Numbered from the stretch's first letter, positions 26,163-37,101 are shown. The stretch is 64,000 nucleotides of DNA from Kitasatospora paranensis (GCF_039544005.1 NZ_BAABKV010000001.1:7502001-7566000), one strand, 5' to 3'. The notes: a model not told the origin generated them from the sequence alone. Numbers and translations are program-made.

Positions 26163-26993
26163 TCAGCCGGTCGACGGGCGGGCGCGCCCGTCCGCGCAGA
26201 CCACCCCGAAGAGGCCCTCCTTGTCGGCGGAGGGGCAGACCAGGGTGGTGATGCCCGGGGTCGAGCGGGTCCAGCGGGCGAAGCCCTGGTGGGTGCTGAT
26301 GTCGTCGATCAGCATGACCCCGTTCGGTGCCAGGATCCGGCCGATGCGGTCCATCTCGAAGCGGGTGTTCCGCGCGGTGTGCAGGCTGTCGTGGACGAAC
26401 ACGTCGACCCTCCCCAACTGCCTCGCCAGGTGCGGCAGTCGTCGCCGACTCGACCCCTCGATGTATGTCCAGGCCCGTCGCTGGCGGGCGGGTACGGCGG
26501 CGCCGGTCTCCGGGTGCAGGCCGGGGCGGAAGGGGTGCGGGAGGTCGATGCTCCACAGGTGGCCGCGCCCGTTCTGCTCCAGCGCCTCCAGGACGAATCT
26601 GCTGGTCACGCCGCGTGCGACGCCCGTCTCGACCACGACCACGGCCTGCCGGTGCAACACCACGCAGCGCACCGCCCGGGCCAGGGACTCGTCCGCGTCG
26701 CTGTACCCGCCGTACGTGTGCCGCCCGAACGCGAGTCCGCACTCGTGCAGTTCCTGGACGACGGTGCCCCACAGCTCGGCGGCGCGCGGCGCCTCCGGGC
26801 ACGGCCAGGGTGCCCCGAGCAGGCCGTGCAGGTGCTCCTCCCATGCGGTGTCGACGTCGTACGCCACCGGATGATCGCGGTGCTGACTCCACTCCTCCGG
26901 GAGGTAGAGGAGGGTCTCCACCGGGTCCGTGGCCAGCGCGCGGCCGAAGCGCCACAGCCGGTCCACGCCGCTCGACGACTCGAAGCGGGCCAT
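26163..26993 (-). CDS. Class I SAM-dependent methyltransferase
   Basis: A 276-residue protein with a Rossmann methyltransferase core from about residue 105. Motif I is VVVVETGVARGVTSRFVLEA, motif II is LWSIDLPHPF and motif IV is VDVFVHDSLHT, which resembles the Methyltransf_24/cephalosporin-hydroxylase-like group. The N-terminal third is helical and unassigned. The acceptor is unknown. It stands alone, divergent from the next gene. No biosynthetic neighbours indicate a natural-product role. Confidence 0.82.
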   Translation of the reverse strand: MARFESSSGVDRLWRFGRALATDPVETLLYLPEEWSQHRDHPVAYDVDTAWEEHLHGLLGAPWPCPEAPRAAELWGTVVQELHECGLAFGRHTYGGYSDADESLARAVRCVVLHRQAVVVVETGVARGVTSRFVLEALEQNGRGHLWSIDLPHPFRPGLHPETGAAVPARQRRAWTYIEGSSRRRLPHLARQLGRVDVFVHDSLHTARNTRFEMDRIGRILAPNGVMLIDDISTHQGFARWTRSTPGITTLVCPSADKEGLFGVVCADGRARPSTG

Positions 26994-27167
26994 GTCTCCA
27001 GCCTAGTTACCCCGGCCCGACTTCGCCGTACGGCGACGGCTGACGGACGGGGGCACCGGGCCGGTCGAGGCGGCGCCGGCCGGCCCGGCGCCGGGGCCCT
27101 ACCAGCTGCAGGCTGCCGACGCCGCCACGCACGCCGGGTGCGACTGTGAGGTCAACGGGTCGTGGCC

Positions 27168-27173
27168 TAGGCT
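27168..27173 (+). promoter_or_regulatory. -10 element giving a leaderless start
   Basis: TAGGCT lies seven bases before the ATG at 27181, placing transcription start at or next to the start codon. No convincing -35 is seen. Confidence 0.5.
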
Positions 27174-27180
27174 GGGCTCC

Positions 27181-27543
27181 ATGTCCAACCCTGACGGGCT
27201 GCTCGTCGATATCGCCGCGATGGTCGAATCCGAGCACAACAACCAGATGTCGTTGACCGTGGTGGTACCCGGGGCGGTGATCACCGGACGGCTCGCCCCG
27301 GTGGCACTGTGGTGGGAACGCGTGGCGGAGGTCCTGCAGAGCTCGGAGCACCTGAAGCCGTTCGCTGCGCTCTTCACCCCGCCCGCCGGTGGCCCGCCCT
27401 CGCGGCCCACCCACCTCCACCTGCACCGCGCGAAGATCCTGCAGGGCGACTTCGGACTCCCGCACACCGGCGGCATGTACCGCATCGCCATCGAGGACAT
27501 CAGCAGCTGGACGATCGGCGACCTCAGCTACTCCGACACCTGA
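27181..27543 (+). CDS. Small soluble protein of unknown function
   Basis: A 120-residue protein with a beta-rich core (NQMSLTVVVPGAVITGRLAP, then VALWWERVAEVLQ) and a C-terminal strand set (HLHLHRAKILQGDFGLP, MYRIAIEDISSWTIGDL). It weakly recalls GvpU-like gas-vesicle accessory proteins (non-secreted small beta domain with an 'I.G.L' turn), but no gas-vesicle genes are near. I treat the function as unknown. Its -10 element abuts the ATG, so the message is probably leaderless. Confidence 0.7.
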   Translation: MSNPDGLLVDIAAMVESEHNNQMSLTVVVPGAVITGRLAPVALWWERVAEVLQSSEHLKPFAALFTPPAGGPPSRPTHLHLHRAKILQGDFGLPHTGGMYRIAIEDISSWTIGDLSYSDT

Positions 27544-27544
27544 C

Positions 27545-27573
27545 CGTGGCCCGGCGGCACGCGCCGGGCCACG
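27545..27573. terminator. Hairpin between convergent genes
   Basis: A perfect 12-bp stem (27545-27556 with 27562-27573) with a five-base loop, directly after the stop at 27543 and before the convergent pullulanase stop. Confidence 0.75.
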
Positions 27574-27603
27574 CGGCGGACACCTCGTGCGCTCCCCGCC
27601 CGG

Positions 27604-30156
27604 TCAGTTCTTCCGGAAGACGGTCACCGCGAGGCTCTCGCAGGCGGTGTCGGTGGCGGCGGTGCCGCCGTTGGTGTCGAGGACCTTCGTCCAGGCCCCC
27701 GCGGGCAGGCTGACGTTGTAGGTGCTGCCGGTGGGGTTGTAGACGACAACGGTGTCGTAGGCGGTGGGCGCAGCCGCGTTCGAGCTGAGGCGGCCGACCA
27801 CGACGGATCCGTCCGGCTGGGCAGTCATCTGGTTGTGGACGGCGTCCCAGGTGGTGAGGCGCAGGGCCGGGGCGGCCTTCCGGAGCGCGATGGCGTCCTT
27901 GTAGTAGCGGAGGATGCCGGCGTTGGCCGTCTTGTCGCCCCAGTGGATCGCGTTCACCGCGTCCGAGGCGTTGTAGGAGTTCTTCGCGGTGGTGTAGTCG
28001 CCGCCGACGACCTTGGAGCGGAGGAACTCGTCGCCCTCGGCGATGACCGGGACACCCTGGGAGGTCAGGACCATGCCCGCGGCGAACCGGTCGATCCGGC
28101 CGGCGGTGCCGCCGGCCCCGCCGCTCGCGCCGGAGTAGGTGATCTTGTCGTACAGGTTCAGGTTGTCGTGGATCGAGGCGTAGTTCATGGTCTGCTCGGG
28201 GTCGTAGGCGAACGCCGGGCTCCACGGGTTCGACAGCACGGCGGTGCTCTTCGCATCCGTCGGTGAGCCGCGCATGCCGAAGGCGATGGCGCCGGGGTTG
28301 CCCGAACCGCCCATGTAGGCCATGACGTTGTCGTCCGTCCCGCCTCGGATCGCGTCCCGGTACACGCCGTTGAAGACGCCGACGTGCGCGGCTGCCAGCG
28401 CGGGGACGTTGCCGTAGCGCACCTTCTGCGCCTCCTGGGGGTCGGCGGCGGCACTCCACGGCTCGCCGTAGAGCAGGAGGTTGCGGTCCGCGTACGTGGT
28501 GTTGAGGTAGTTCCCCCAGGTGGCCACGTTGGTGTAGTAGTGCACGCCCAGCAGGTCGAAGCGGAAGCCGTCGACGTTGTAGTCCCGGACCCAGTGCTCC
28601 AGCGAGTCCTGGATCATGCGGCTGACCATCGGGTTGCCGTCGTCGATCGAGTTGCCCGTGCCGGACAGGTCGGTGGACGTGTAGTACTTCCCGGTGATGC
28701 CCCCGAACACGCTCTTGTCGTACGTGTGGTTGTAGACCACGTCCATGACCACGCGGATGCCGTTCTTGTGGAACCCGTTGACCATGTCCTTGAACTCCCG
28801 GATCCGGTCCTCCGGGAGGGTGTACTGGGAGTACTGCTCCTCGGGGACGTTGTAGTTCACCGGGTCGTAGCCCCAGTTGGGCGCGGTGCTGCCGAAGTCG
28901 AACGAGGGCATGAGCTGGACGGTGGTGACGCCCAGTTCCTTGAGGTGGTCGATGCCCGTCCTGGCGCCGTTGTCGGTGGTGCCGGTCTGTACCAGGCCGA
29001 GGAACTTGCCCCGCTTGGCGGGGTCCACCCCCGAACTCGCGTCGATCGTGAAGTCGCGCACGCCGAGCTCGTAGACGAGGGAGTCCTCACGGTTGGCCAG
29101 GGCCGGGCGCGGCGCCCAACTGCCGTCGGTCGGTGCGACCGAGGCGGTGTCGACGACGATGCCCAGGGTGGTGCCGGGGGTGACCATCTGGGCGTAGGGG
29201 TCGCGGACGGCGACGCCCCCGACGGAGAACTGGTAGGTCTGGTCCTTGAGGTCGCCGCCGACCACCGCCTGGTAGACGCCGGAGTAGCCGCTCAGGGTCA
29301 CCGGGGTCATCGGGTGGCCGGTGCCGCCGACGCTGACACTGACGTCCGAGCTGTCGGGCGACCAGAGGCGGAAGGTGGTGCCGGTGGGGGTGTAGATCGC
29401 GCCGAGCGTGCCGGCGGTGCCGCCAGTGGTGCCGCCGGTGCTCTGCACCGTCGTCAGGTGCGTGGCGGAGTTGTAGGAGAACGTGGTGGTCGCCCCGCTC
29501 GCGGGGACGCTGAAACCGATGTTCGCGCCGCCGGCCGCGCCGCCCGCCCCGTAGTTCTCCGTCCAGGACTGCCCGATGGCGACCTTGGTGTTCCACGCCC
29601 CTGCCGGGATCGCGGTGGTGCTGTAGGTGAAGATGCCGTCGCCGTCCGGGTCCTGCATCGTGGTGGTCGCGCAGGTGGGGGCCCAGTCCGCGGTGCAGCC
29701 GAGCTCGGACTGGTAGTCACCGACGGCGGTGACGATCTGCTGGGCCGCGTTGTCGGTGACCAGGTGGGTGGCGGGGTCGTAGACGAACGTGACCGACTTC
29801 CCGGCTGCGGGGACGGTCACGGCGAGATTCGCGCCGCCGGCCGCGCCGCCCGCCCCGTAGTTCTCCGTCCAGCTGTTGTCGATCGCGACCTTGTAGGCGT
29901 AGGTGCCGCCGGGCAGCGCGAACGTGCCCGTCCACCGGCCGTCGGCACGGGGCGTCAGCTGGGCCTGGGGGCAGGCGGGCAGCCAGTCGCCGGAGCAGCC
30001 GATCGCGCTGTCGAACGTTCCGGGCAGGCTGACGGCGGTCGGCGCGGCTCCGGCGGGGGAGGCCGCGAGCGGGACGAGGGCGGCGGCGAGCAGGACTGCG
30101 GCCGTGAACGACGCCGTCCGGGCCGATCCGGCACGTGGGGGTGCGGTGCGACTCAT
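27604..30156 (-). CDS. Secreted pullulanase (type I, GH13) with two X25-type modules
   Basis: An 850-residue extracellular debranching enzyme. A Sec signal (residues 1 to about 38) precedes two repeated starch-associated modules of the X25/SusE type, each with WTENYGAGGAAGGAN and VTFVYDP-like strands, then a CBM48-like domain and the GH13 catalytic domain. Catalytic signatures are VVMDVVYNHTYD, DGFRFDLLGVHYY (nucleophile), LLYGEPWS (acid/base Glu) and SIHDNLNLYD. NWGYDPVNY is the pullulanase signature. It cleaves alpha-1,6 bonds of pullulan and starch outside the cell. GGAGG precedes the ATG at 30156. It may be controlled by a maltose-type LacI repressor through the dyad upstream. Confidence 0.94.
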   Translation of the reverse strand: MSRTAPPRAGSARTASFTAAVLLAAALVPLAASPAGAAPTAVSLPGTFDSAIGCSGDWLPACPQAQLTPRADGRWTGTFALPGGTYAYKVAIDNSWTENYGAGGAAGGANLAVTVPAAGKSVTFVYDPATHLVTDNAAQQIVTAVGDYQSELGCTADWAPTCATTTMQDPDGDGIFTYSTTAIPAGAWNTKVAIGQSWTENYGAGGAAGGANIGFSVPASGATTTFSYNSATHLTTVQSTGGTTGGTAGTLGAIYTPTGTTFRLWSPDSSDVSVSVGGTGHPMTPVTLSGYSGVYQAVVGGDLKDQTYQFSVGGVAVRDPYAQMVTPGTTLGIVVDTASVAPTDGSWAPRPALANREDSLVYELGVRDFTIDASSGVDPAKRGKFLGLVQTGTTDNGARTGIDHLKELGVTTVQLMPSFDFGSTAPNWGYDPVNYNVPEEQYSQYTLPEDRIREFKDMVNGFHKNGIRVVMDVVYNHTYDKSVFGGITGKYYTSTDLSGTGNSIDDGNPMVSRMIQDSLEHWVRDYNVDGFRFDLLGVHYYTNVATWGNYLNTTYADRNLLLYGEPWSAAADPQEAQKVRYGNVPALAAAHVGVFNGVYRDAIRGGTDDNVMAYMGGSGNPGAIAFGMRGSPTDAKSTAVLSNPWSPAFAYDPEQTMNYASIHDNLNLYDKITYSGASGGAGGTAGRIDRFAAGMVLTSQGVPVIAEGDEFLRSKVVGGDYTTAKNSYNASDAVNAIHWGDKTANAGILRYYKDAIALRKAAPALRLTTWDAVHNQMTAQPDGSVVVGRLSSNAAAPTAYDTVVVYNPTGSTYNVSLPAGAWTKVLDTNGGTAATDTACESLAVTVFRKN

Positions 30157-30366
30157 GGGGGACTGCCTCCGGGGCAGGCCGAGGCGCCGGCGCGACGGCT
30201 GGTGCGGAAGCTCGTTGCGCGTGCCTCGGTGAAGGGGTGGGTGGGGGCTTGGTGGTGGGGGAACGCGGTCGCGCACCGGACGGCCGGGGCCGGCGGGCGC
30301 GTCGCGCGACAGACGATCCCGCCTTCGTGAGCGCACGTCAAGGTACGCCGCATCAGTTTCTGAAAT

Positions 30367-30375
30367 TTGCAGCAA
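30367..30375. promoter_or_regulatory. Possible MalR-like (LacI-family) operator before pullulanase
   Basis: TTGC-A-GCAA is a short perfect dyad in an AT-rich patch about 210 bases upstream of the pullulanase ATG. A second TTGCAG lies at 30385-30390. Streptomyces amylase genes have TTGCAGCAAG-like repressor sites, so a maltose-responsive LacI repressor is plausible. Short motif, so modest confidence. Confidence 0.4.
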
Positions 30376-30496
30376 GAAGATTCATTGCAGGTGGACGGGT
30401 GTGCGGCTGCCATGCGGACTCCCCCGCGGGGGAGGCCTCCGTGGGGGTGCCGGGCCTGTCGGCGGGGGTCGATCGGGATCGGGTTTGCGAGAAATA

Positions 30497-30525
30497 TTGA
30501 CCGAGCGCTTGGTCAGTTATAGCGT
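30497..30525 (+). promoter_or_regulatory. Promoter with TGAC-N10-GTCA operator before deiminase 1
   Basis: -35 TTGACC (30497-30502) and -10 TAGCGT (30520-30525) are exactly 17 bp apart. The dyad TGACC-N8-GGTCA (30498-30515) starts in the -35 and fills the spacer, so a bound TetR dimer would block polymerase. Geometry matches the sites at 34597, 40302 and 41209, although the centre (GAGCGCTT) differs. Confidence 0.72.
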
Positions 30526-30575
30526 CCGGGGCACTCGGTGGGCAGTCCGCCGGGTGCCCACCGGGAGGTCAGGAC

Positions 30576-31817
30576 ATGAACGACGAGGTCGAGCAGCAGG
30601 TCACGACAGGTGGAGCCCACCGGCGGCCGATGGACCGTCGAAGCCTGCTGGCGATAGCGGGCGCCACCACGGTCGGCGTGGTGTGGGCAGCCAACAGCGG
30701 TACGTCCCAGGTCGCGCGGGCGGACGTGCCCGGCTGCACGAGTCCGAGCCCGAGTCCGAGCCCGACCGCCACCGGTGGCGCAGGCACCTACGCCGTCCCC
30801 ATCGACACCGTCCAGCACACCCGCACCTGGATGGCGTGGCCCGACAGCACGGCCATCTGGAGCGGCGGCGGACGCGGCGGGGTCTCGCTGGCGGCCATCC
30901 AGGCCAACATCGCGCTGATCGCCAACACCATCGCCAAGTACGAGCCGGTCATCATGTGCGCCAACTCCGCCAGCGTCTCGAAGGCGAAGTCCATGTGCAC
31001 CAATCCGAACGTGACCGTGATCGGATCCATCCCCGTCGACGACTGCTGGATGCGCGACTCCGGACCGGTCTTCCGCACCGACGGCGCCGGCGGCCTCGAC
31101 GCCATCGGCCTTAACTTCAACGGTTGGGGCAAGCGTCAGACCTCCACCAAGGACAGCCAGGTCGCCGCCAAGGTGGCCGCCTACGTCGGGGTGCCGTTCA
31201 CCGCCGCGGGGATCGTGAGCGAGGGCGGCGCGATCGAGGCCGACGGCGCCGGCACGCTGATGGCCACCAGGAGCAGCATCCTGGAGACCAACCGCAACCC
31301 TGGCATGACGGAGGCGCAGGCGACCGCCGCACTGTGCGCGGCGTACGGGGCGTCCAAGGTGATCTGGTTCGACGGCTACGTCGACTCCGGCGACATCACC
31401 CGGGACCACGTCGATGCGACGTCCCGCTTCCTCGCGGAGGGCAAGGGCCTCGTGCAGCAGCCGAACGCGAACGACACCCACGACGGCTGGTACAACGACG
31501 AGATCAGCCAGTACAAGGTGCTGTCCACGGCGGTGGACGCCAAGGGAACGGCGATGCAGGTCTCGAAGATCGGCGGCCCGGACTACAACGTGATCCGGTC
31601 GACCAACCAGAACTTCGTCGGCTCCTACGCCAACTACTACGTCTGCAACGGCGCCGTCATCTCCGCGCAGTTCGGGGACAGCCGGGCCGACGCCGCCGCC
31701 AAGCAGGTGCTGGCCGGCCTCTTCCCGGGGCGGGTCATCGAGCAGCTCAACATCGACGCCGTCGGCGGGGGCGGCGGCGGCATCCACTGCGTCACCCAGC
31801 CGCAGCCCGTGGCGTAG
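30576..31817 (+). CDS. Exported agmatine-deiminase-family (PF04371) enzyme, paralogue 1
   Basis: 413 residues. A twin-arginine signal (MDRRSLLAIAGATTVG, Arg21-Arg22) is followed by a Ser/Pro linker (SPSPSPSPT). The deiminase core has TWMAWPDS, DDCWMRDSGPVF, LNFNGWGKRQ, EGGAIEADG, RDHVDATSRF and the catalytic Cys405 in GGGGGIHCVTQ. Family enzymes hydrolyse guanidino groups (agmatine or peptidyl-arginine) to ureido groups with ammonia release. Export plus the DHVD motif, rather than the DTDGHVD of the cytosolic paralogue, makes an extracellular substrate such as arginine-ended peptides possible. Transcription is probably repressed by a TetR at the dyad upstream. A hairpin follows. Confidence 0.9.
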   Translation: MNDEVEQQVTTGGAHRRPMDRRSLLAIAGATTVGVVWAANSGTSQVARADVPGCTSPSPSPSPTATGGAGTYAVPIDTVQHTRTWMAWPDSTAIWSGGGRGGVSLAAIQANIALIANTIAKYEPVIMCANSASVSKAKSMCTNPNVTVIGSIPVDDCWMRDSGPVFRTDGAGGLDAIGLNFNGWGKRQTSTKDSQVAAKVAAYVGVPFTAAGIVSEGGAIEADGAGTLMATRSSILETNRNPGMTEAQATAALCAAYGASKVIWFDGYVDSGDITRDHVDATSRFLAEGKGLVQQPNANDTHDGWYNDEISQYKVLSTAVDAKGTAMQVSKIGGPDYNVIRSTNQNFVGSYANYYVCNGAVISAQFGDSRADAAAKQVLAGLFPGRVIEQLNIDAVGGGGGGIHCVTQPQPVA

Positions 31818-31863
31818 GGGCGTCCGACAACTCCCGCCGCGGGCAGCGGTCCCGGCGGGCGTG

Positions 31864-31908
31864 GCGACGGGGCCGGACCGCGGACCACCTGCGGCCCGGC
31901 CCCGTCGC
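31864..31908. terminator. Hairpin between deiminase 1 and the kinase gene
   Basis: Eighteen-base arms (31864-31881 and 31891-31908) pair with one mismatch around a nine-base loop. It lies between convergent genes. Confidence 0.8.
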
Positions 31909-31948
31909 CGTGGTCGGCCGCCGACCGGTCGGCGGCCCCGGCCGGGCC

Positions 31949-33598
<1,650 letters not shown>

Positions 33599-33789
33599 GG
33601 TGGTTCTCCCGGCGTGCGGTGGCGGGGGCGACCCCTCGGGAAGTCCGGCTCGGGTGCGCCGAACGGGGTCAGGAGCGTCCGCCGCGCCCCGGGTGGGGGC
33701 CCGCGGACGGCGGCACCGCGCCGATGTCCGAGGGCGGTGCGACGGCACCTTGCCTCGCGCCCGAGGCGATGCGATCCTGAACAGCCAGG

Positions 33790-33816
33790 ATCCTATCTGA
33801 CTGGAGTTTCAGTCAG
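33790..33816 (-). promoter_or_regulatory. Regulon dyad and -10 between kinase and tetR
   Basis: CTGAC-N10-GTCAG (33797-33816) is the same TGAC-N10-GTCA dyad as before the deiminase genes. A -10 TAGGAT (33795-33790, minus strand) points to the kinase gene. Unlike the other sites, the -35 spacing is not ideal (15 bp from CTGACT). Probable autoregulatory and kinase-control site of the adjacent TetR. Confidence 0.6.
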
Positions 33817-33863
33817 CTGAGGGGTTCGTTTCGAGACTGAACCAACAGGTAGGGTGTTGGCCC

Positions 33864-34441
33864 GTGGCTGACCGTCGAACAGCAATCATGGAAGCGGCCG
33901 CCCGGGTCATCGCCCGGCGCGGGGTCCGGGGCCTCCGGGTGGAGGAGCTGGCCGCCGAGGCCGGCGTGTCCACGGCCCTGATCTACTACCACTTCAAGGA
34001 TCGCGCCGGCATTCTCCGCGCGACCCTCGAGTTCATCAATGACCGTGCCGCCCGCTACACGACGGAGCGCGGCGACGACGCGCCGCCGCTGGACGCCCGC
34101 GGCGAGCTGGAGCAGACGCTGCTGCTGGAGTTCCAGGACACCCCCGACGTGCGCGAGAACAGCACGGCCTGGGGGAGCTGCGGGCAAGTGCGGTGTTCGA
34201 TCCCGACCTCCGCGAGGACCTGGCGCGGGCCACGCTCGTGTGGGCCCAGGAGGTGGCGGAGCTGCTCGGCCGGGTCCGGCCGATGAGCGGGGCCGCCATG
34301 CTCGCCGCCTCCGCCGAACGCCTGACGGCGCTGGTGGAGGGCCTCAGCGTGCGCTGGCTCAGTGGGAGCCTGCCGCTCGCGCACGCCCGCGACCTGATGG
34401 CGGGCGCGATCGACACCGAGCTGGAGCGGCTCTCCGGATAA
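33864..34441 (+). CDS. TetR-family repressor A, one-base break
   Basis: The helix-turn-helix is at about residues 5-50 (RRGVRGLRVEELAAEAGVST then ALIYYHF). The frame breaks after VRENSTAWG: one G is missing from the run at 34171-34175. Beyond it the paralogue-like sequence resumes (VFDPDLREDLARATLVW ... GLSVRWLSGSLPLAHAR) and ends at 34441, giving 192 residues once repaired. It closely matches repressor B at 40.4 kb along its whole length. A -10-like TAGGGT at 33850-33855 abuts the GTG, so a leaderless message is likely. Candidate regulator of the TGAC-N10-GTCA sites. Confidence 0.85.
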
Positions 34442-34596
34442 CCCGGCGGTCGGCGCGTCGGCGGCCGACTCCGGCGGGCGCGCCACGGCCGCGGCCGCCC
34501 TCGGCGGCGTGCGCGGCCTCCTTTCATGCCTGCGGCCCCGATGCCCGGTGCCGCCACCTCGCTGCGCCGAGCCGTGGGACACCTGTCTTCCGATTC

Positions 34597-34625
34597 TTGA
34601 CTGAATTTTCAGTCAATGGCAGAGT
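34597..34625 (+). promoter_or_regulatory. Promoter with perfect operator dyad before deiminase 2
   Basis: TTGACTGAA-TT-TTCAGTCAA (34597-34616) is a perfect nine-base inverted repeat. Its left end doubles as -35 TTGACT. A -10-like CAGAGT (34620-34625) follows at exactly 17 bp. Best example of the regulon operator. Confidence 0.8.
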
Positions 34626-34689
34626 GAATCGAAGACGGCGGACGGGTTGCACATCGGTCCGCCATGCCATACTCGACCTGGAGACCTCC

Positions 34690-35850
34690 ATGAGCGACTC
34701 GCACCGTGCCCTCGGTTCCCTCGGCAGTCGGCTGTTCGGCGACACCCCCTCGCGCAGGGGAGTGCTCGGCGCGGCGGGGCTGGGCGTGGCGGGTGCGGTC
34801 GTGGGCTCGATGACCGGCGGTGTGCAGCCGGCGGCTGCGGCCCTGCCGAGCCGGTGGGTCGACCGGGACGACGTACCGCACGCGCTGACATGGATGTCGT
34901 GGCCCTCCCGCCCGTCCGTCTGGGGCCGGCAGCTGAGCGGCGTGCAGCAGGACATCGCCCTGATCGCCCGGACGATCGCCCGGTTCGAACCGGTGGTCGT
35001 GTGCGCCCCGGACGGGGAGTCGGCCGCCACAGCCCGTTCCTGGTGCGGGCCGGAGGTCACCGTGCTCACCTCGATCCCCACGGACGACCTCTGGATGCGC
35101 GACATCGCGCCCGTCTTCCGCCGTGACGGGCACGGCGGCCTCGACGCGGTCGGCCTCAACTTCAACGGATGGGGCAACAAGCAGACCCACCGCGACGACG
35201 CCGAGGTCGCCCGCGGCATCGCCGACCACGAGCGACTGCCGTTCCGTACGGCGGACTTCGTCGGTGAGGGAGGCGCCGTCGAGACCGACGGCGACGGCAC
35301 CGTCATGGCGACGGAGAGCAGCCTGGTCAACAAGAACCGCAACCGCGGCATGAGCCGGGACGAGATCGAGGATGCCGTTCTCGCCGTGTACGGCGCGGAC
35401 CGGATGATCTGGGTGCCGGGGATCAAGGGCAAGGACATCACCGACGACCACATCGACGTCACGTCCCGCTTCGTGCGGCCCGGCGTGGTGATGGTCCAGC
35501 TGCCCCCGGAGGGCCGCAACGACGTCTGGGCCCGCGACGCCCGCGAGCAGTTCGCCATCCTCTCCGGGGCCACCGATGCCCGGGGCCGCCGTCTCCGGGT
35601 GATCCGGGTGGAGGGGCCCGACACGGTGCGGTCACGGAAGGCCGACTTCGTCGACTCCTACCTCAACTTCCACGTCGTCAACGGCGCCGTGATCACCGCT
35701 CAGTTCGGCGACCTGGCGAAGGACGACGCCGCGGCCCGGGCCCTCGCGGCGGCATTCCCCGGGCGCCAGGTCGTCCAACTCGACGTCGACCGGCTGATGG
35801 CCGGTGGAGGCGGGATCCACTGCTCCACGATGCACGAACCGCTGCCCTAG
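34690..35850 (+). CDS. Exported agmatine-deiminase-family (PF04371) enzyme, paralogue 2
   Basis: 386 residues with a twin-arginine signal (TPSRRGVLGAAGLGVAGAV, Arg22-Arg23) ending near AAAALP. Core motifs are LTWMSWPS, DDLWMRDIAPVF, LNFNGWGNKQ, EGGAVETDG, DDHIDVTSRF and Cys378 in GGGGIHCSTM. The ATG follows GGAG. All expected catalytic groups are present. It is preceded by the perfect regulon dyad and followed after 51 bases by paralogue 3, so the two are probably co-transcribed. The substrate could be agmatine or peptidyl-arginine; the family covers both. Confidence 0.92.
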   Translation: MSDSHRALGSLGSRLFGDTPSRRGVLGAAGLGVAGAVVGSMTGGVQPAAAALPSRWVDRDDVPHALTWMSWPSRPSVWGRQLSGVQQDIALIARTIARFEPVVVCAPDGESAATARSWCGPEVTVLTSIPTDDLWMRDIAPVFRRDGHGGLDAVGLNFNGWGNKQTHRDDAEVARGIADHERLPFRTADFVGEGGAVETDGDGTVMATESSLVNKNRNRGMSRDEIEDAVLAVYGADRMIWVPGIKGKDITDDHIDVTSRFVRPGVVMVQLPPEGRNDVWARDAREQFAILSGATDARGRRLRVIRVEGPDTVRSRKADFVDSYLNFHVVNGAVITAQFGDLAKDDAAARALAAAFPGRQVVQLDVDRLMAGGGGIHCSTMHEPLP

Positions 35851-35901
35851 GGCTCGTCGGACAAGCCCTGGCCCTGCCCGGACCGTCCCGCTGCCGCGCC
35901 C

Positions 35902-37101
35902 GTGAAACCCACCCTCACTCTGCCGGAGTCCCTCGTGTCAGATCTCTCCCTGTCCCGCCGAACGGTGCTGCGCTCCGCGGCCGGTGTCGGTCTGCTGACC
36001 GTCGGCGGTGCGGCGTGCTCGCCTGCCGGCGAGGAAGCCCCGGATCCCTCGGAGGCGTCCGGGTCGTCCCCGCACGGCCCGACGCCCGGGCGCCGGTTCG
36101 GCGCCGAATGGGAGAGCCACGCCCGCACGTTCATGGCCTGGCCGGCCTCGACCGGGATCTGGGACAGCCAACTCCCTGACGTCCGCCAGGACATCGCCGG
36201 TGTGGCGCGCGCCGTCGGCGGCTACGAGCCGGTCGTCATGTTCGCCCGCCCCGAACAGGCGGACGCCGCACAGCGGGCGTGCGGATCCGATGTCGAGGTC
36301 GTCCCGCTGCCCGTCGACGACCTGTGGGCCCGTGACACCGTGCCGGTGTTCGTGGAGGACTCCGGCACGCTCAAGGGCGTCGACCTCAACTTCAGCGGCT
36401 GGGGCAACAAGCAGAAGGAGCACGGCAACGACACCAGGCTCGCCGCCGCGCTGCTGGACAGGTACCGGATCCCGCGGATCACCACACCGGTCGTCGCCGA
36501 GGGCGGTTCCTTCGAGACCGACGGTCAGGGGACCCTCCTGGTCACCGAGAGCTCGGTGGTCAACGAGCGCCGGAACCCCGGCAAGAGCCGGGACGAGATC
36601 GAGGACGGGCTCAAGCAGGCGCTCGGCGTCACGAAGGTGATCTGGTTCGCCGGCGTGCGCGACCAGGACATCACCGACGCCCACGTCGACTGCCTCGTCC
36701 GGTTCGCGGCTCCCGGCGTCGTGCTCCTGGACCAGCCCTTCCCGGGGGCGCCCGAGGACGTCTGGTCGCGCTCCGCCGCGCAGGCCAAGGAGGTGCTCAA
36801 GGACGCAACCGACGCCCGCGGCAAGCCTCTTGAGATCATCGAGCTGCCCCAGCCGGACCCCGACCGCATCACCGGCCGCGGTGATGCGTTCGTCTCCTCC
36901 TACATCAACTTCTATGTCGCCAACAAGGCGCTGTTCCTGCCCCGCTTCGGGGACCCGGACGCCGACGCCAGGGCGCAGCAGATCGTGCGCGACCACTTCC
37001 CGGGACGGGACATCGTCCCGCTGAAGATCGACAACATCGCCTCCGGCGGAGGCGGCATCCACTGCTCGACCCACGACCAGCCCGGCACGCCGGCGTCCTG
37101 A
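35902..37101 (+). CDS. Lipoprotein agmatine-deiminase-family (PF04371) enzyme, paralogue 3
   Basis: 399 residues. The signal combines twin arginines (SLSRRTVLRSAAGVG, Arg19-Arg20) with a lipobox ending at Cys39 (VGGAAC), so the protein is likely anchored outside the membrane. The core has FMAWPAST, DDLWARDTVPVF, LNFSGWGNKQ, EGGSFETDG, DAHVDCLVRF and Cys388 in GGGGIHCSTH. The start is a GTG with no clear ribosome site; an in-frame GTG at 35938 also keeps the signal. It directly follows paralogue 2 and precedes the urease genes by 160 bases, so it may lie in one transcript with both. Confidence 0.9.
   Translation: MKPTLTLPESLVSDLSLSRRTVLRSAAGVGLLTVGGAACSPAGEEAPDPSEASGSSPHGPTPGRRFGAEWESHARTFMAWPASTGIWDSQLPDVRQDIAGVARAVGGYEPVVMFARPEQADAAQRACGSDVEVVPLPVDDLWARDTVPVFVEDSGTLKGVDLNFSGWGNKQKEHGNDTRLAAALLDRYRIPRITTPVVAEGGSFETDGQGTLLVTESSVVNERRNPGKSRDEIEDGLKQALGVTKVIWFAGVRDQDITDAHVDCLVRFAAPGVVLLDQPFPGAPEDVWSRSAAQAKEVLKDATDARGKPLEIIELPQPDPDRITGRGDAFVSSYINFYVANKALFLPRFGDPDADARAQQIVRDHFPGRDIVPLKIDNIASGGGGIHCSTHDQPGTPAS

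Noticed and set aside
27181..27543. Gas-vesicle accessory protein call for the 120-residue protein
   Set aside because: Resemblance is only a vague beta pattern and no gvp genes are in the window.
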